A stretch of DNA of 64,000 nucleotides from Chelatococcus asaccharovorans (lineage in GTDB: Bacteria; Pseudomonadota; Alphaproteobacteria; Rhizobiales; Beijerinckiaceae): assembly GCF_003201475.1 (NCBI RefSeq), contig NZ_QJJK01000010.1, positions 247,536 to 311,535 on the forward strand. The letters run 5' to 3'. The position numbers were made by a program, and so were the translations under genes. Numbering within the stretch: the first letter of the stretch is position 1; every line of letters starts with the position of its first letter. Below the pieces are notes generated by a model. The model was not told the origin of the DNA. It made no database searches and saw nothing but the letters and a program-made list of their open reading frames with translations. This document shows, in pieces, positions 8,980 through 17,235 of the stretch.

Positions 8980-9029
8980 GCACGAAGCAACATCCCGTCA
9001 TTCCATCCAAACACAGCACGCTCTCGGTT

Positions 9030-9232
9030 CAATCGACATTCAGGACATGCTGTAAGAGTTACCACTGTCATCACCGGGCTTGTCCCCGAAATCGGGTTGA
9101 CCCGATTTCGGCCATGGGTCGGGAACGCGGCAACAGCCGCGTTCCTATGATCCCGACAGGAAAGGCGCCTCGATACGTCGGAATGGCCGGGACAAGCCCG
9201 GCCATGACAGCGAAAGCGCTGAATGTCGATTG
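9030..9232. repeat. MITE-like extragenic element with nested dyads, between convergent genes
   Basis: The ends are a perfect 14-bp inverted repeat, CAATCGACATTCAG (9030-9043) and its complement (9219-9232). Within it, a 21-bp outer arm at 9066-9086 pairs with 9189-9209 (19 of 21 positions). Inside that lie two perfect hairpins, 9086-9111 (CCGAAATCGGGT and its complement) and 9122-9145 (GGAACGCGGC, AACA loop). The structure resembles a folded, non-autonomous mobile repeat. It sits between the convergent regulator and SRPBCC genes, so it could also stop transcription from both sides. The remainder of 8980-9235 has no gene. Confidence 0.7.
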
Positions 9233-9235
9233 ATC

Positions 9236-9676
9236 CTACCGCGCCTTGATGGCCTTCTCCAGGGCGACGATTCCCGCTGCGAAGGTATCCTGTCCGACCT
9301 GCTGGCGAATGCGCGCCTCGTCCTCCGGGCCGACGTCGAAGGTGGCGTACCATTCCACGAAGGTCTTGTTGCCTTCGGTAATGGGCTTGACCGCGAAAGT
9401 CGCCACATAGTTCTCGATCGGCATCGGCGAGACGAGGATGTTATAGGTGAAGCTGCGGTCGAGATCGGAGAAGGACAGCAGACGTTCGCGCAGGTGGCCG
9501 CCTGCAGTCGTCGTGAAATTACGGACGCAGCCGACCTGATCACTCGACTTGCCATCCTCGACGTCGCTTTTCGCAATCAAGGGATGCCATTCGCCGTGAC
9601 CATTATAGTCGCGCGCATAGGCCCAGACCTTGTCGATGGGCGCGTCGATGATACCGCTGACATAAACTTTGGCCAT
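9236..9676 (-). CDS. SRPBCC-family protein (polyketide cyclase/START-like)
   Basis: A 146-residue protein with its ATG at 9676 after CGGGAGAAAACGCG. The N-terminus MAKVYVSGIIDAPIDKVWAY is the usual first strand and helix of SRPBCC (START/Bet v1-like) domains, and VEWYATFDV plus the long C-terminal helix (DTFAAGIVALEKAI) complete the fold. These proteins bind hydrophobic ligands or act as cyclases, dehydratases or hydrolases; no catalytic residue can be assigned. The C-terminal edge meets the inverted-repeat element. Upstream lie a dispersed repeat and a remnant of a TIM-barrel gene that may once have been its operon partner. Confidence 0.85.
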   Translation of the reverse strand: MAKVYVSGIIDAPIDKVWAYARDYNGHGEWHPLIAKSDVEDGKSSDQVGCVRNFTTTAGGHLRERLLSFSDLDRSFTYNILVSPMPIENYVATFAVKPITEGNKTFVEWYATFDVGPEDEARIRQQVGQDTFAAGIVALEKAIKAR

Positions 9677-9733
9677 CGCGTTTTCTCCCGCAGTCTTGTT
9701 GCTCGAATAGATTCGGTTCGTTCCAGGATCTCC

Positions 9734-9901
9734 AGAGCAAGTCCGTCTGTTGCGGACTTGGCTCCGCTCCAAAATTAACGAGCAAATTCAGCGGCTCTAG
9801 AGCATTTTCGAGCGAAGTGGACACCGGTTCGCGTGAAGAAAATGCGCTAAAACAAAGACATGGAGCATTTTCGCGATTCGGAGAAACGCGAAAATGCTCT
9901 A
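9734..9901. repeat. Dispersed extragenic repeats with a strong hairpin
   Basis: The first 15 bases (AGAGCAAGTCCGTCT) match 503-517. A second module containing AGAGCATTTTCGAGCGAAGTGG starts near 9799 and is of a type widespread in Hyphomicrobiales. A third part is a 13-bp perfect stem GAGCATTTTCGCG/CGCGAAAATGCTC (9863-9875/9887-9899) that reaches the stop codon of the TIM-barrel remnant. Two or three elements have therefore landed side by side between the SRPBCC start and the remnant. Confidence 0.55.
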
Positions 9902-10140
9902 GGACACGTCGCCGCCCGTGCGACGGATCGTCTTGAAATGCCGCGTCTGCTCGGTGAGCGCGATCTCCGAGGGCAGGCGCTCCATGCTGCTGGCGCCGTA
10001 GAAGCCATGGCAGGCCGGGCATTGGTCGAGCACATAGCGCGCGTCCTCCGGTGTGGAAATCGGCCCGCCGTGGCACAGGATGATGACGTCGTCGCGAACA
10101 GCACGTGCAGCGGCCGCAATCGCGGCGATCCGCGCGACGC
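9899..10140 (-). pseudogene. 3' remnant of a PEP-hydrolase/TIM-barrel family gene
   Basis: The leftward frame ending at the TAG at 9899-9901 encodes IAAAARAV, then [43 protein letters not shown] and a C-terminal helix. This is the last third of the barrel family also present at 7123 (compare VEGGPIVSP and GYIGGSTIDRVPSE). The frame loses similarity near 10140, where IS3-type transposase sequence begins on the other strand. It has no start and is only about 80 codons long, so it is a truncated copy. It may once have paired with the half-barrel or SRPBCC genes nearby. Confidence 0.7.
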
Positions 10141-10179
10141 AATGGCTCCGCGCGCCGACTGGGGCCCCTTCCTTCCCGA

Positions 10180-10427
10180 CGTGCTACGGCACCGAGCTGG
10201 TCAGCCGGGCGGTTCTCGCCTTCTGCGAGGAGACCGCCATCGAATGGCACTACATCGCCCCGGGCAAGCCGATCCAGAACGCCTTCGTGGAGAGCTTCAA
10301 CGGCCGCCTGCGTGACGAGTGCCTCAATGAGCACGCCTTCGCCTCGCTTGCCGAGGCGCGGCGGATCATCGAGGCTTGGCGGATCGGCTACAATACCGTC
10401 CGACCCCATACGAGCCTCGGTGGCTGA
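10180..10427 (+). pseudogene. IS3-family transposase OrfB, C-terminal fragment
   Basis: About 80 codons encode [46 protein letters not shown] and a C-terminal [12 protein letters not shown]. This is the end of the DDE integrase domain (catalytic Glu in FVESFNG) typical of IS3/IS407-type OrfB. The upstream two-thirds of the transposase, OrfA and the terminal repeats are missing. It sits where the TIM-barrel remnant is cut off. Confidence 0.8.
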
Positions 10428-10514
10428 TCGCCGTCGATGTTCGCAAGCCGGTCCCATGAGGACCAAAGCCCAGCCGGACCTAACTTATAACCGGCAGGAA
10501 AATGGGGAGCACGT

Positions 10515-10665
10515 CACGTTGGCCGAGACGAAGCGAATGATGCCTTGCGGGTCCACGATGAATGTCGCGCGTAGGGCGACGCCTTTCTCCGGGTGGAGGA
10601 CGCCCAATGCCATGCTCAGCTCGCGCTTGATTTCTGCGAGCATCGGAAGGGACAGGTCTCTCAAG
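10515..10665 (-). pseudogene. Peroxiredoxin (AhpC-type) internal fragment
   Basis: About 50 leftward codons read LRDLSLPMLAEIKRELSMALGV, then EKGVALRATFIVDPQGIIRFVSAN. This is the central part of a typical 2-Cys peroxiredoxin, following the peroxidatic Cys region. Both Cys segments are missing and the similarity stops abruptly on both sides. It is a stranded piece between two transposase fragments. Confidence 0.75.
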
Positions 10666-10699
10666 CCTTCATGGTTCTGCCGCCAGGCGAGATGCACAA

Positions 10700-10845
10700 C
10701 GGCCCTACAGCCCGCTACACCACGCATATGTTTGCCATGCGCTGCCGGGAGAACGGGATCGAGCATCGCTTCGCCAAGATCAATCACCCGTGGACCAACG
10801 GGCAGGTCGAGCGAGTGAACCGAACGATCAAGGAGGCGACCGTCC
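10700..10845 (+). pseudogene. IS481-family transposase, C-terminal fragment
   Basis: The rightward frame encodes THMFAMRCRENGIEHRFAKINHPWTNGQVERVNRTIKEATV, the end of the DDE domain (catalytic Glu in QVERVNR) of IS481/IS3-like integrases. Homology ends at about 10845 and the following 200 bp up to the PLP-enzyme gene hold nothing recognisable. An IS481-type transposase start also occurs at the right edge of the window. Confidence 0.75.
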
Positions 10846-11050
10846 GGCAGCCGCGGCGAAACACATGGACACGCGGAAGCAGGATTTGTCCTCCGCACGT
10901 GCGTCGATATGCTGCCACCAGGTTAGTGAACTGTCCGGGTTCCACAGTTCGTCAATCAAACATCAGAGGGACGCGCGAAACCTATTGACGGAGTGAGACC
11001 GCTCGCTTCGGCGGCTTTCGGTGATAAGGAAGGACGACCAGATCGGGTTC

Positions 11051-12262
11051 CTAAGTCTTGGCGGATAAACCAATCAGCAAGCGCTTAAGGTCCGCCTTCA
11101 GGTCATCGATGCATTCTAGTCCGATGCTGAAGCGGAGCAAACTGAGACCTCCGTTCCACGGTCGCACCGTTCGCGCGCTTGCAATATCCATAGGGGCAAC
11201 AATGCTGCGCGTTCCTCCCCAGGATGCGCCGATGGCAAAGAGGCGAAGACGGGAGAGGGCAGTCGGGATTACGGGGGCATATCGCTGCTCGATGACGACG
11301 GTGAAGACACCGCTCGCGCCGTGAAAATCCCGTCGCCACTCCGCATGGCCCGGCGAATCTAGAAGCGGCGGATAAAGTACCCGCTCGATGCCCGTCTGGT
11401 CCTGCAGCCAATGGGCGAGGTCGTTGGCGGCGGCTCCCGAACGCTCCAGCCTCACGGCGAGCGTTTCCAAACCGCGCAGCGCGAGTGAGCAATCGTCAGG
11501 CGAAACGCCGAGCCCCCAGAGCTTGAACGCATCCTTGAGCCGCGTGAAGAGCGTGAAATCGGTGACGGCGACGGAGCCCATAAGCAGGTCGGAATGCCCA
11601 CCCATGTATTTCGACACCGCCTCGATCGCGAAGTCGGCGCCGTGCGCCAGCGGCTTGAAAAGAAGAGGCGTTGCCCAGGCATTGTCGCAAGCCACCAGGA
11701 CTCCGCGGGCCTTTGCAGCCGCGACGATGGCCGGGACATCCTGCACCTCCATCGTCGTCGAGCCGGGCGATTCCACCAGGATGAGCCGCACCGAGGCGTC
11801 GATCAATTCGGCGATGCTGGCCCCGAGCAGAGGGTCGTAGTAGGTCGTGGTGATACCGACCGAGGTCAGATACTGATCGCAGAAACTGCGGACCGGGGGA
11901 TAGACAGTATCGGGAACGAGGACGCTTTCCCCCGGCTTCAGAAAGGCGGCCAACACGAGGGTGATGGCGGAGAGGCCCGACGGTACGACCAGTGCATGGG
12001 CCCCGCCTTCGAGGGCGGCGATCTGGGCCTCCAGCGTTCGGTTCGTCGGCGTGCCATGCAGGCCGTAGCTGTAGCTGTCGGGCCCGTGATTGTTGCGATT
12101 CAGATAAGCTTCGGCATCGGGAAAGACGATTGTCGAGGCGCGATGGATCGGAACCGTCAGGCTGGCAAAGCCATCAGCGGGCGCCATCGAACGGGCGATA
12201 CAGAGTGTCTGGTCGGCGAGAGACGCGGCCTGGTTCGCGGACGGTTCAGTGGGATCAGCCAT
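11051..12262 (-). CDS. Cystathionine beta-lyase-like PLP enzyme (Cys/Met metabolism family), locus A
   Basis: A 403-residue fold-type-I PLP enzyme of the trans-sulfuration family (PF01053-like). Visible are YSYGLHGTPTNRTLEAQ (substrate and phosphate contact of the neighbouring subunit), the VPSGLSAI cofactor loop, the PLP-pairing Asp in ACDNAWATP and the Schiff-base Lys218 in SKYMGGHSD. The ATG at 12262 follows AAGGGCC. The family cleaves C-S bonds of cystathionine-type substrates. It is the last gene of a leftward unit with a Dpp-type importer, which points to catabolism of an imported compound rather than methionine synthesis. It is closely similar along its length to the locus B protein at 46288-47469. 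Confidence 0.9.
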   Translation of the reverse strand: MADPTEPSANQAASLADQTLCIARSMAPADGFASLTVPIHRASTIVFPDAEAYLNRNNHGPDSYSYGLHGTPTNRTLEAQIAALEGGAHALVVPSGLSAITLVLAAFLKPGESVLVPDTVYPPVRSFCDQYLTSVGITTTYYDPLLGASIAELIDASVRLILVESPGSTTMEVQDVPAIVAAAKARGVLVACDNAWATPLLFKPLAHGADFAIEAVSKYMGGHSDLLMGSVAVTDFTLFTRLKDAFKLWGLGVSPDDCSLALRGLETLAVRLERSGAAANDLAHWLQDQTGIERVLYPPLLDSPGHAEWRRDFHGASGVFTVVIEQRYAPVIPTALSRLRLFAIGASWGGTRSIVAPMDIASARTVRPWNGGLSLLRFSIGLECIDDLKADLKRLLIGLSAKT

Positions 12263-12406
12263 GGCAGGCCCTTCGGTTCAACGTGGTGAGGCGCACGCGC
12301 TCGGGTGGAGCCCCCTGAGGGGCGCACGCCAAAAGAGGGGAGCGGCTCCCGCCCCAATATGCCGCTTGAGCGAAATGGCCCGGCGGGGACCGCCGATTGT
12401 GCGATA

Positions 12407-13273
12407 TCACGTGCCCCGCATCCGCGGGTCGAAGCGATCGCGGAGACCATCGCCGATCATGTTGACCGCCAGCACCGCGCAAGACAGGAATATCGCGGGA
12501 AAGAACACGAGATAGGGCTTGATCTGCCAGAGGGCCCGGCCTTCGGCCATGATATTGCCCCAGGATGGAATGTTGGGCGGCGTGCCGGCGCCGATGAACG
12601 ACAGCCCGGCCTCGATCAGCATGGCATGAGCGAAAATATGCGTGCCCTGCACCATCAGCGGCGCCAGCGTGTTGGGCATGATGTGGCGAATCATGATCCA
12701 CGTCAGGGGCAAACCGGTTGTGATGGCTGCGTCGACATAGGTCTGCTCGCGTGCCGTCAGCACGGCGCCCCTCACCAGCCGGGCGACACGTGGCAGCTCT
12801 GCAATTGTGATAGCGAGAATCACGTTCTGGACCGAGCCGCGCGTCAGCGCCGTGAGCGCGATGGCAAGAAGGATCGAGGGGATGGACATCAGCCCGTCCA
12901 TTATCCGCATGATGACGCCATCGAGCCAGCGCACAGAGCCGGCGACCAATCCGATGACCAGGCCGATCACCACGGAAATGACCGCGACAGCCGAGCCAAT
13001 GACCAGCGAGACACGCGCGCCGTAAACGACGCGGGAATAGACGTCGCGGCCGAGCATGTCGGTGCCGAACCAGTGGGCAGCCGAAGGCAACGCTGCGCGC
13101 GGACCGGCCGCCAGCTGCCCTGGATTGACGGTGCCAAGCCAGGGGGCGGCGAGCGCCATGACCACCAGGATAAGAACCACGACGACACTGATTGACATCA
13201 CGGGATCGCGCCAGATGAACAGACCCGCGACACGGCGCAGCACCGGCGGAGATGTTTCAGAAATCGCGCTCAT
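12407..13273 (-). CDS. Dipeptide-type ABC transporter permease, DppC-like, locus A
   Basis: A 288-residue inner-membrane permease. A first membrane segment near residues 25-45 is followed by the DppC/OppC-type motif HWFGTDMLGRDVYSRVVYGARVS, several hydrophobic segments and the EAA loop (AAITTGLPLTWIMIRHIMPN) that docks on the ATPase. The protein ends GDGLRDRFDPRMRGT, as usual. It starts one base after the DppB-like stop. It would form the heterodimeric channel with the product of 13275-14216. No ATPase gene is present in this unit. Confidence 0.93.
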   Translation of the reverse strand: MSAISETSPPVLRRVAGLFIWRDPVMSISVVVVLILVVMALAAPWLGTVNPGQLAAGPRAALPSAAHWFGTDMLGRDVYSRVVYGARVSLVIGSAVAVISVVIGLVIGLVAGSVRWLDGVIMRIMDGLMSIPSILLAIALTALTRGSVQNVILAITIAELPRVARLVRGAVLTAREQTYVDAAITTGLPLTWIMIRHIMPNTLAPLMVQGTHIFAHAMLIEAGLSFIGAGTPPNIPSWGNIMAEGRALWQIKPYLVFFPAIFLSCAVLAVNMIGDGLRDRFDPRMRGT

Positions 13274-13274
13274 G

Positions 13275-14216
13275 TCAGTACCGAATCCGCGGATCGATTA
13301 GCGTGTAGATGAGGTCAACGGCCAGGTTGACGAGCACGTAGACCATGCTGAACATCAGGACGACGCCCTGGATGACGGGGTAGTCGCGGCGCAGGATGGC
13401 ATCGACCGTCAGTCGCCCAAGGCCGGGAATTGCAAATACGCTCTCTGTAATGACCGAACCGCTGATCAGGAGCGCGACACCGATGCCGACGACGGTCACG
13501 ACCGGCAGGGCGGCATTCTTGAAGACGTGAAGCGACAGAATCATGAACTGATTGAGCCCCTTGGCGCGGGCGGTGCGTACATAGTCCTGCGCCAGCGCTT
13601 CCAGCATGGCGGCGCGGGTGATCCGCGCGATCAGCGCGATATAGGCGCTTCCAAGCGCCATCGCTGGCAAGATGAGATTGCGCAGGAACGGGCCAAGTCC
13701 CTGCGATATGGGGGTGAACCCCTGTACGGGCAGCCATTTCAGCTGCACCGCAAAAACATAAGCCAGCGAATAGCCGACGACGAATACCGGCACCGAGAAG
13801 CCGAACGCCGCGAAGGTCATTACGCATTTGTCGGTCTTGGTGTTGTGCTGCCAGGCCGCCAGGATCCCGAGTGGGACCGCCAGGCCGACAGCAATAATGA
13901 GGGTCAGAACCATCAGCGACAGGGTTGGCTCGATGCGCTGCAGGATCAGCTGCGACACGGGGAGATTGCTGAAGATCGAGGTGCCGAGATCGCCGCTGAG
14001 GATCTGCCCGATCCACTCCAGGAAGCGCACCAGGAAGGGTCGGTCGAGGCCAAGGCTCGCCCGGACGAGCTCGACCTGTTGCGGCGTAGCCTGTTCGCCC
14101 GCGATGACCGCGGCGGGGTCGCCTGGAGCGAGATAGAGCAGGCTGAAGACGACAATGGCGACAACGAGCATAACCGGGATCGTGTAGATGATCCGCTTCG
14201 CGGCATAGAACAGCAT
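13275..14216 (-). CDS. Dipeptide-type ABC transporter permease, DppB-like, locus A
   Basis: A 313-residue permease. The ATG at 14216 comes one base after the stop of the M24 gene, so translation is likely coupled. The N-terminal membrane helix is followed by LAPGDPAAVIAGEQAT, the DppB family's external segment. The EAA loop reads DYVRTARAKGLNQFMILSLHVFKNAALP, and the C-terminus is LVNLAVDLIYTLIDPRIRY. It forms the channel with the DppC-like protein. The position between an M24 hydrolase and a PLP lyase links import to catabolism. Confidence 0.93.
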   Translation of the reverse strand: MLFYAAKRIIYTIPVMLVVAIVVFSLLYLAPGDPAAVIAGEQATPQQVELVRASLGLDRPFLVRFLEWIGQILSGDLGTSIFSNLPVSQLILQRIEPTLSLMVLTLIIAVGLAVPLGILAAWQHNTKTDKCVMTFAAFGFSVPVFVVGYSLAYVFAVQLKWLPVQGFTPISQGLGPFLRNLILPAMALGSAYIALIARITRAAMLEALAQDYVRTARAKGLNQFMILSLHVFKNAALPVVTVVGIGVALLISGSVITESVFAIPGLGRLTVDAILRRDYPVIQGVVLMFSMVYVLVNLAVDLIYTLIDPRIRY

Positions 14217-14217
14217 G

Positions 14218-15399
14218 TCAGCAGCCCCCACAGGTTCGCAGGTCGGCAGGCAGCGTCGTGATAGGCGCAAAGCCCGACGCCGTGATCTCGACCATGTCCT
14301 CGCTCATCAGGCCGCCCCAGTCCTGTTCATAGAAGGGGGTCTCGATACACAGCACCATTCCGGCCTCGAGGGCCGTTTCGTCGCCAGGTGCCAGGCGCGG
14401 CTGTTCGTTGGCCTCGATGCCGATGGCATGGCCGCAGTGCTGCCGGCGATAGGCGGGGAGCCCGGCGCGGCGGGTTGCACCGACAGCGATCGCGAACAGG
14501 TCGCAAGCCCTTGTCCCGGGCCCGAGCGCTGCCCGTTCCGCTTCGAGACCCGCAGCGGTAGCGTCGAAGCGCTGGCGTTGCAGGGGGGAAGCATTTTCGA
14601 TGACACCCGTGCGCGCCACGTCGGCCCAATAGCCGTCATAGGTGCAATCGAGATCAAGCCGCAGAAGATCGCCTCTCTCAAGCAGGCGCGATGACGGGAA
14701 GGCGTCCACAAGTCCGGAACGCGGACCGGAGGTCACGGCGATCGCGCGTGGAACGCCGCCACCCGCGACAATCGCCTGCGTCACCACCGCCGCGATCTCG
14801 CATTCGCTGACGCCCGCCTTGGCAAGAGCAAAGGCGGCCTCGACACCCTCTTCCAGGAGCATGGCGGCCTTCCGGATCCTCGCGATCTCGCCCGGCAGCT
14901 TCGTGCGGCGGGCCGCGATCAACGCCGGCCGGGCATCAGGACAGCTCTCGTCGACCGGCAGCGTTCGCCAGGCATGGCCGGTGCGGTCGACGCCAAGGCG
15001 CAGCCCAGGGGCAAGGCCGTGCAGGGCCGCTGCTAAGGCCTCACCGAAGCTCGGGACCGAGTCGCGGCAGAGCGCGATACCGCTTCTGCCGCGCGTCTCG
15101 ACAAAGAAGGTCCCGTAGCGGAACAGGCATGCGGGATCGCCGAGGACCTCCAGGGCAGGCGGCGCGTCCGCCGCGCCCAGAACGAGCGTGGCCCCATCAC
15201 GCGTCGCCACCGCGGCAACCGCATAATGCCGGCTCATGTCGTGGGCCATGCTGCGATAGCCGGTGAGGTACCCGACATGGTCGGGATCAGCGGTCACGAT
15301 GGCATCGAGATCGCGCGCCTCGTCGAACACCTTTTGGCGGAGCAGGCCAGCGAGCTGGCTTGCGTCCGCATCCCGACCGCGAGAATGATCCGTTATCAT
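14218..15399 (-). CDS. M24-family hydrolase (Xaa-Pro peptidase/creatinase fold) with full metal site, locus A
   Basis: A 393-residue pitta-bread protein. The ATG at 15397-15399 overlaps the upstream stop as ATGA; a longer frame to 15717 would lie inside the binding-protein gene. The N-terminal domain (1-160) is creatinase-like. The catalytic domain retains all five dinuclear-metal ligands: Asp249, Asp260, His324 (CGHAIG), Glu353 (ETPFYE) and Glu367 (MSEDMVEI). The five ligands fall at exactly the same residue numbers in the locus B protein at 26094. Relatives hydrolyse Xaa-Pro peptides, ectoine or other small amides. The neighbouring importer suggests a small imported amide or peptide as substrate. 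Confidence 0.9.
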   Translation of the reverse strand: MITDHSRGRDADASQLAGLLRQKVFDEARDLDAIVTADPDHVGYLTGYRSMAHDMSRHYAVAAVATRDGATLVLGAADAPPALEVLGDPACLFRYGTFFVETRGRSGIALCRDSVPSFGEALAAALHGLAPGLRLGVDRTGHAWRTLPVDESCPDARPALIAARRTKLPGEIARIRKAAMLLEEGVEAAFALAKAGVSECEIAAVVTQAIVAGGGVPRAIAVTSGPRSGLVDAFPSSRLLERGDLLRLDLDCTYDGYWADVARTGVIENASPLQRQRFDATAAGLEAERAALGPGTRACDLFAIAVGATRRAGLPAYRRQHCGHAIGIEANEQPRLAPGDETALEAGMVLCIETPFYEQDWGGLMSEDMVEITASGFAPITTLPADLRTCGGC

Positions 15400-16985
15400 C
15401 CCTTGGACACGCCCCAGAACAGCGGCACTGGGCTCTTGTTCATGCCCTTCAACTCGTTGCGCCAGGCGCTGTACTGGAAGTACTGGCCGAGCGGCGCCCA
15501 ATGGCCTGTCGTCAGCGCCTCGCGCTGCATATCGGCCGCGATCTGTTTCTGCTCGGCAAGATCCCCGGAGGCGAGCCAACGGTTGCGCAGGCTCTCCAGC
15601 TTGGCATTCGTCGGCCAGCCGTAAAAGCCTTTCTCGCCAATACCGCGCAAGATATTCGGGCTCGCCGGATCGCTGAAGTCGAGGAAGCCATTGCCTGCGG
15701 TAATGAACATCGACCACCCCCCCTTGTCGAGCGGCTCCTTGCTCAGGCGCCGCTGGTAGACCGTGTTGAGGTCCATGGTGACGTCATCGACATTGAAGCC
15801 GACCTCGGTGAGGCGCGCGGCCACAACCTGCATCATGGGCCCGTAGAAGGGATGATCGCTCGCGTGAAGGCCTACGAGCCGCTCGTTGTTGTAGCCGGCC
15901 TCCTTCAGCATCGCCTGGATCTCGGCCTTGCTCTTCGGCGGCGTGCCGAGGACGTCCATCGCAGCATCGTTGGCCGAGGGCGTACCGGGTGTGAAACAGC
16001 CGATGGGGGCCTTCCACAGGTTGTCGTCGCCCATGGTGAGGCGCATCACCGAGGTCTGATCCACCGCTGCAAGAATCGCCCTGCGGATCGCCGGGTTGGC
16101 GGTCGGGCCCTGCAGATGGTTGAAGATCAACTCGCCAATGAGGCCATACTGGTCGAGACGATCGACCGAGACGTCCGCGCTCGTCTTCAGGAGCGGGAGC
16201 ACGTCGGGAAGCACCTGGTCGATCCAGTCGACCTCGCCCGTGATCAGCGCCGAGGTTGCCGTGGACACGTCGGGAATCGACCGCCATTCGATGCGATCTA
16301 CCAGCGCTTGGCGGCCGCCAGCTGTGTAACTCGCCGGTTCTTGGCGGGGCTGGTAGCGATCGTTGCGCTCGTACACGGCGCGTCCGCCGGGAATGTATTC
16401 ACCCGGGGCGAACCGGAACGCGCCGCTGCCGATCGCCTCCTTGATCGATTGGCTGGGGTCGGTGTTGGCCAGATATTCCGGCATCGTGCTCGGTGTCGCC
16501 TTGGCGATCAGCCACAACGCGGCCGGGAAGGGCTGCTTGAGACGCAGAACCACCGTGCGATCGTCCGGCGCCTCGAGAGACTCTGTGCGATCCGCTAGGG
16601 TGATGCCGTGCGGGACGCGCTTCATCCAGCGCTTGAGCGACGCCACAACATCGGCGGCGCGTACCGGCTCACCATTGTGGAAGACGAGGCCGCTGCGCAG
16701 TTTGAAGGTCAGGCGCTTGCCGTCATCGTCGACCAGGTGTCCCTCGGCCATCTGCGGCTGCGGCGCGAGATTGGCGTCGAGGCCGTAAAGCCCCTCGTAA
16801 ATCAGATAGGCATGATTGCGCGTGGCAACCGCCGTCGACACGATCGGGTCGATCGAGGCGAGATCCGCAAGAGGCACGAACCGCAGCACTTTGGCGGGCT
16901 TGGTCTGCGCGAAGACCGTCCTCGCGCCGAAGGCAGAGCCCGCGACAGCCGCGCTGCCGAGTGAAAGAAATGTCCGCCGTTTCAT
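15396..16985 (-). CDS. Periplasmic binding protein of a dipeptide/opine-type ABC transporter (SBP family 5), locus A
   Basis: A 529-residue protein with a Tat-like signal (MKRRTFLSLG, hydrophobic stretch, FGARTVFAQ). The family 5 pattern is clear: LADLASIDPIVST near the mature N-terminus, YEGLYGLDANLAPQPQMAEG, the lobe-hinge motif GSGAFRFAPGEYIPGGRAVYERND, and NPAIRRAILAAVDQTSVM. It captures the substrate in the periplasm for the two permeases downstream. It heads the leftward importer unit, with its own AT-rich leader (16986-17235) separating it from the lyase gene. The preferred ligand cannot be read from sequence. Confidence 0.93.
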   Translation of the reverse strand: MKRRTFLSLGSAAVAGSAFGARTVFAQTKPAKVLRFVPLADLASIDPIVSTAVATRNHAYLIYEGLYGLDANLAPQPQMAEGHLVDDDGKRLTFKLRSGLVFHNGEPVRAADVVASLKRWMKRVPHGITLADRTESLEAPDDRTVVLRLKQPFPAALWLIAKATPSTMPEYLANTDPSQSIKEAIGSGAFRFAPGEYIPGGRAVYERNDRYQPRQEPASYTAGGRQALVDRIEWRSIPDVSTATSALITGEVDWIDQVLPDVLPLLKTSADVSVDRLDQYGLIGELIFNHLQGPTANPAIRRAILAAVDQTSVMRLTMGDDNLWKAPIGCFTPGTPSANDAAMDVLGTPPKSKAEIQAMLKEAGYNNERLVGLHASDHPFYGPMMQVVAARLTEVGFNVDDVTMDLNTVYQRRLSKEPLDKGGWSMFITAGNGFLDFSDPASPNILRGIGEKGFYGWPTNAKLESLRNRWLASGDLAEQKQIAADMQREALTTGHWAPLGQYFQYSAWRNELKGMNKSPVPLFWGVSKG

Positions 16986-17135
16986 GGCACTTCCCCTTGG
17001 ATTTGATCGGATGGCCCCATATCCGGGGATCCGTAGTTGTCCTCATCGGACGCAACCCTCGCTTATAAGGGCGCTTCACGTGCCGGGGCCGTGAAAACAC
17101 GCCTGTATCGACGCTGGCCGGCCTGTGTCCGTGAT

Positions 17136-17146
17136 GAACAGTTCAC
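17136..17146. promoter_or_regulatory. Palindrome TGAACAGTTCA upstream of the locus A importer
   Basis: A perfect 11-bp palindrome lies in an AT-richer leader between the lyase gene (ending 17236) and the binding-protein start (16985). GTGA/TCAC-like bases extend it imperfectly. It is a candidate operator, possibly for the LysR encoded at 22112. Confidence 0.35.
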
Positions 17147-17235
17147 GATGAATCTACGTTTCAATCATGGATTTCTTATTCTGTGTCCAACGTAAGCGAT
17201 GTTTTGCATAGAAGTATTCAGTTTATCTGCTTGGA

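Noticed and set aside
9603..10466. 287-codon leftward frame over the fragment region
   Set aside because: It crosses three unrelated gene fragments in the wrong frame and starts inside the IS3 remnant; not a protein gene.
15360..16598. Rightward open frame of 412 codons opposite the locus A binding protein
   Set aside because: Antisense shadow of a well-supported gene; no start site, and the composition is that of a GC-rich shadow (Arg/Gly/Ala-rich).
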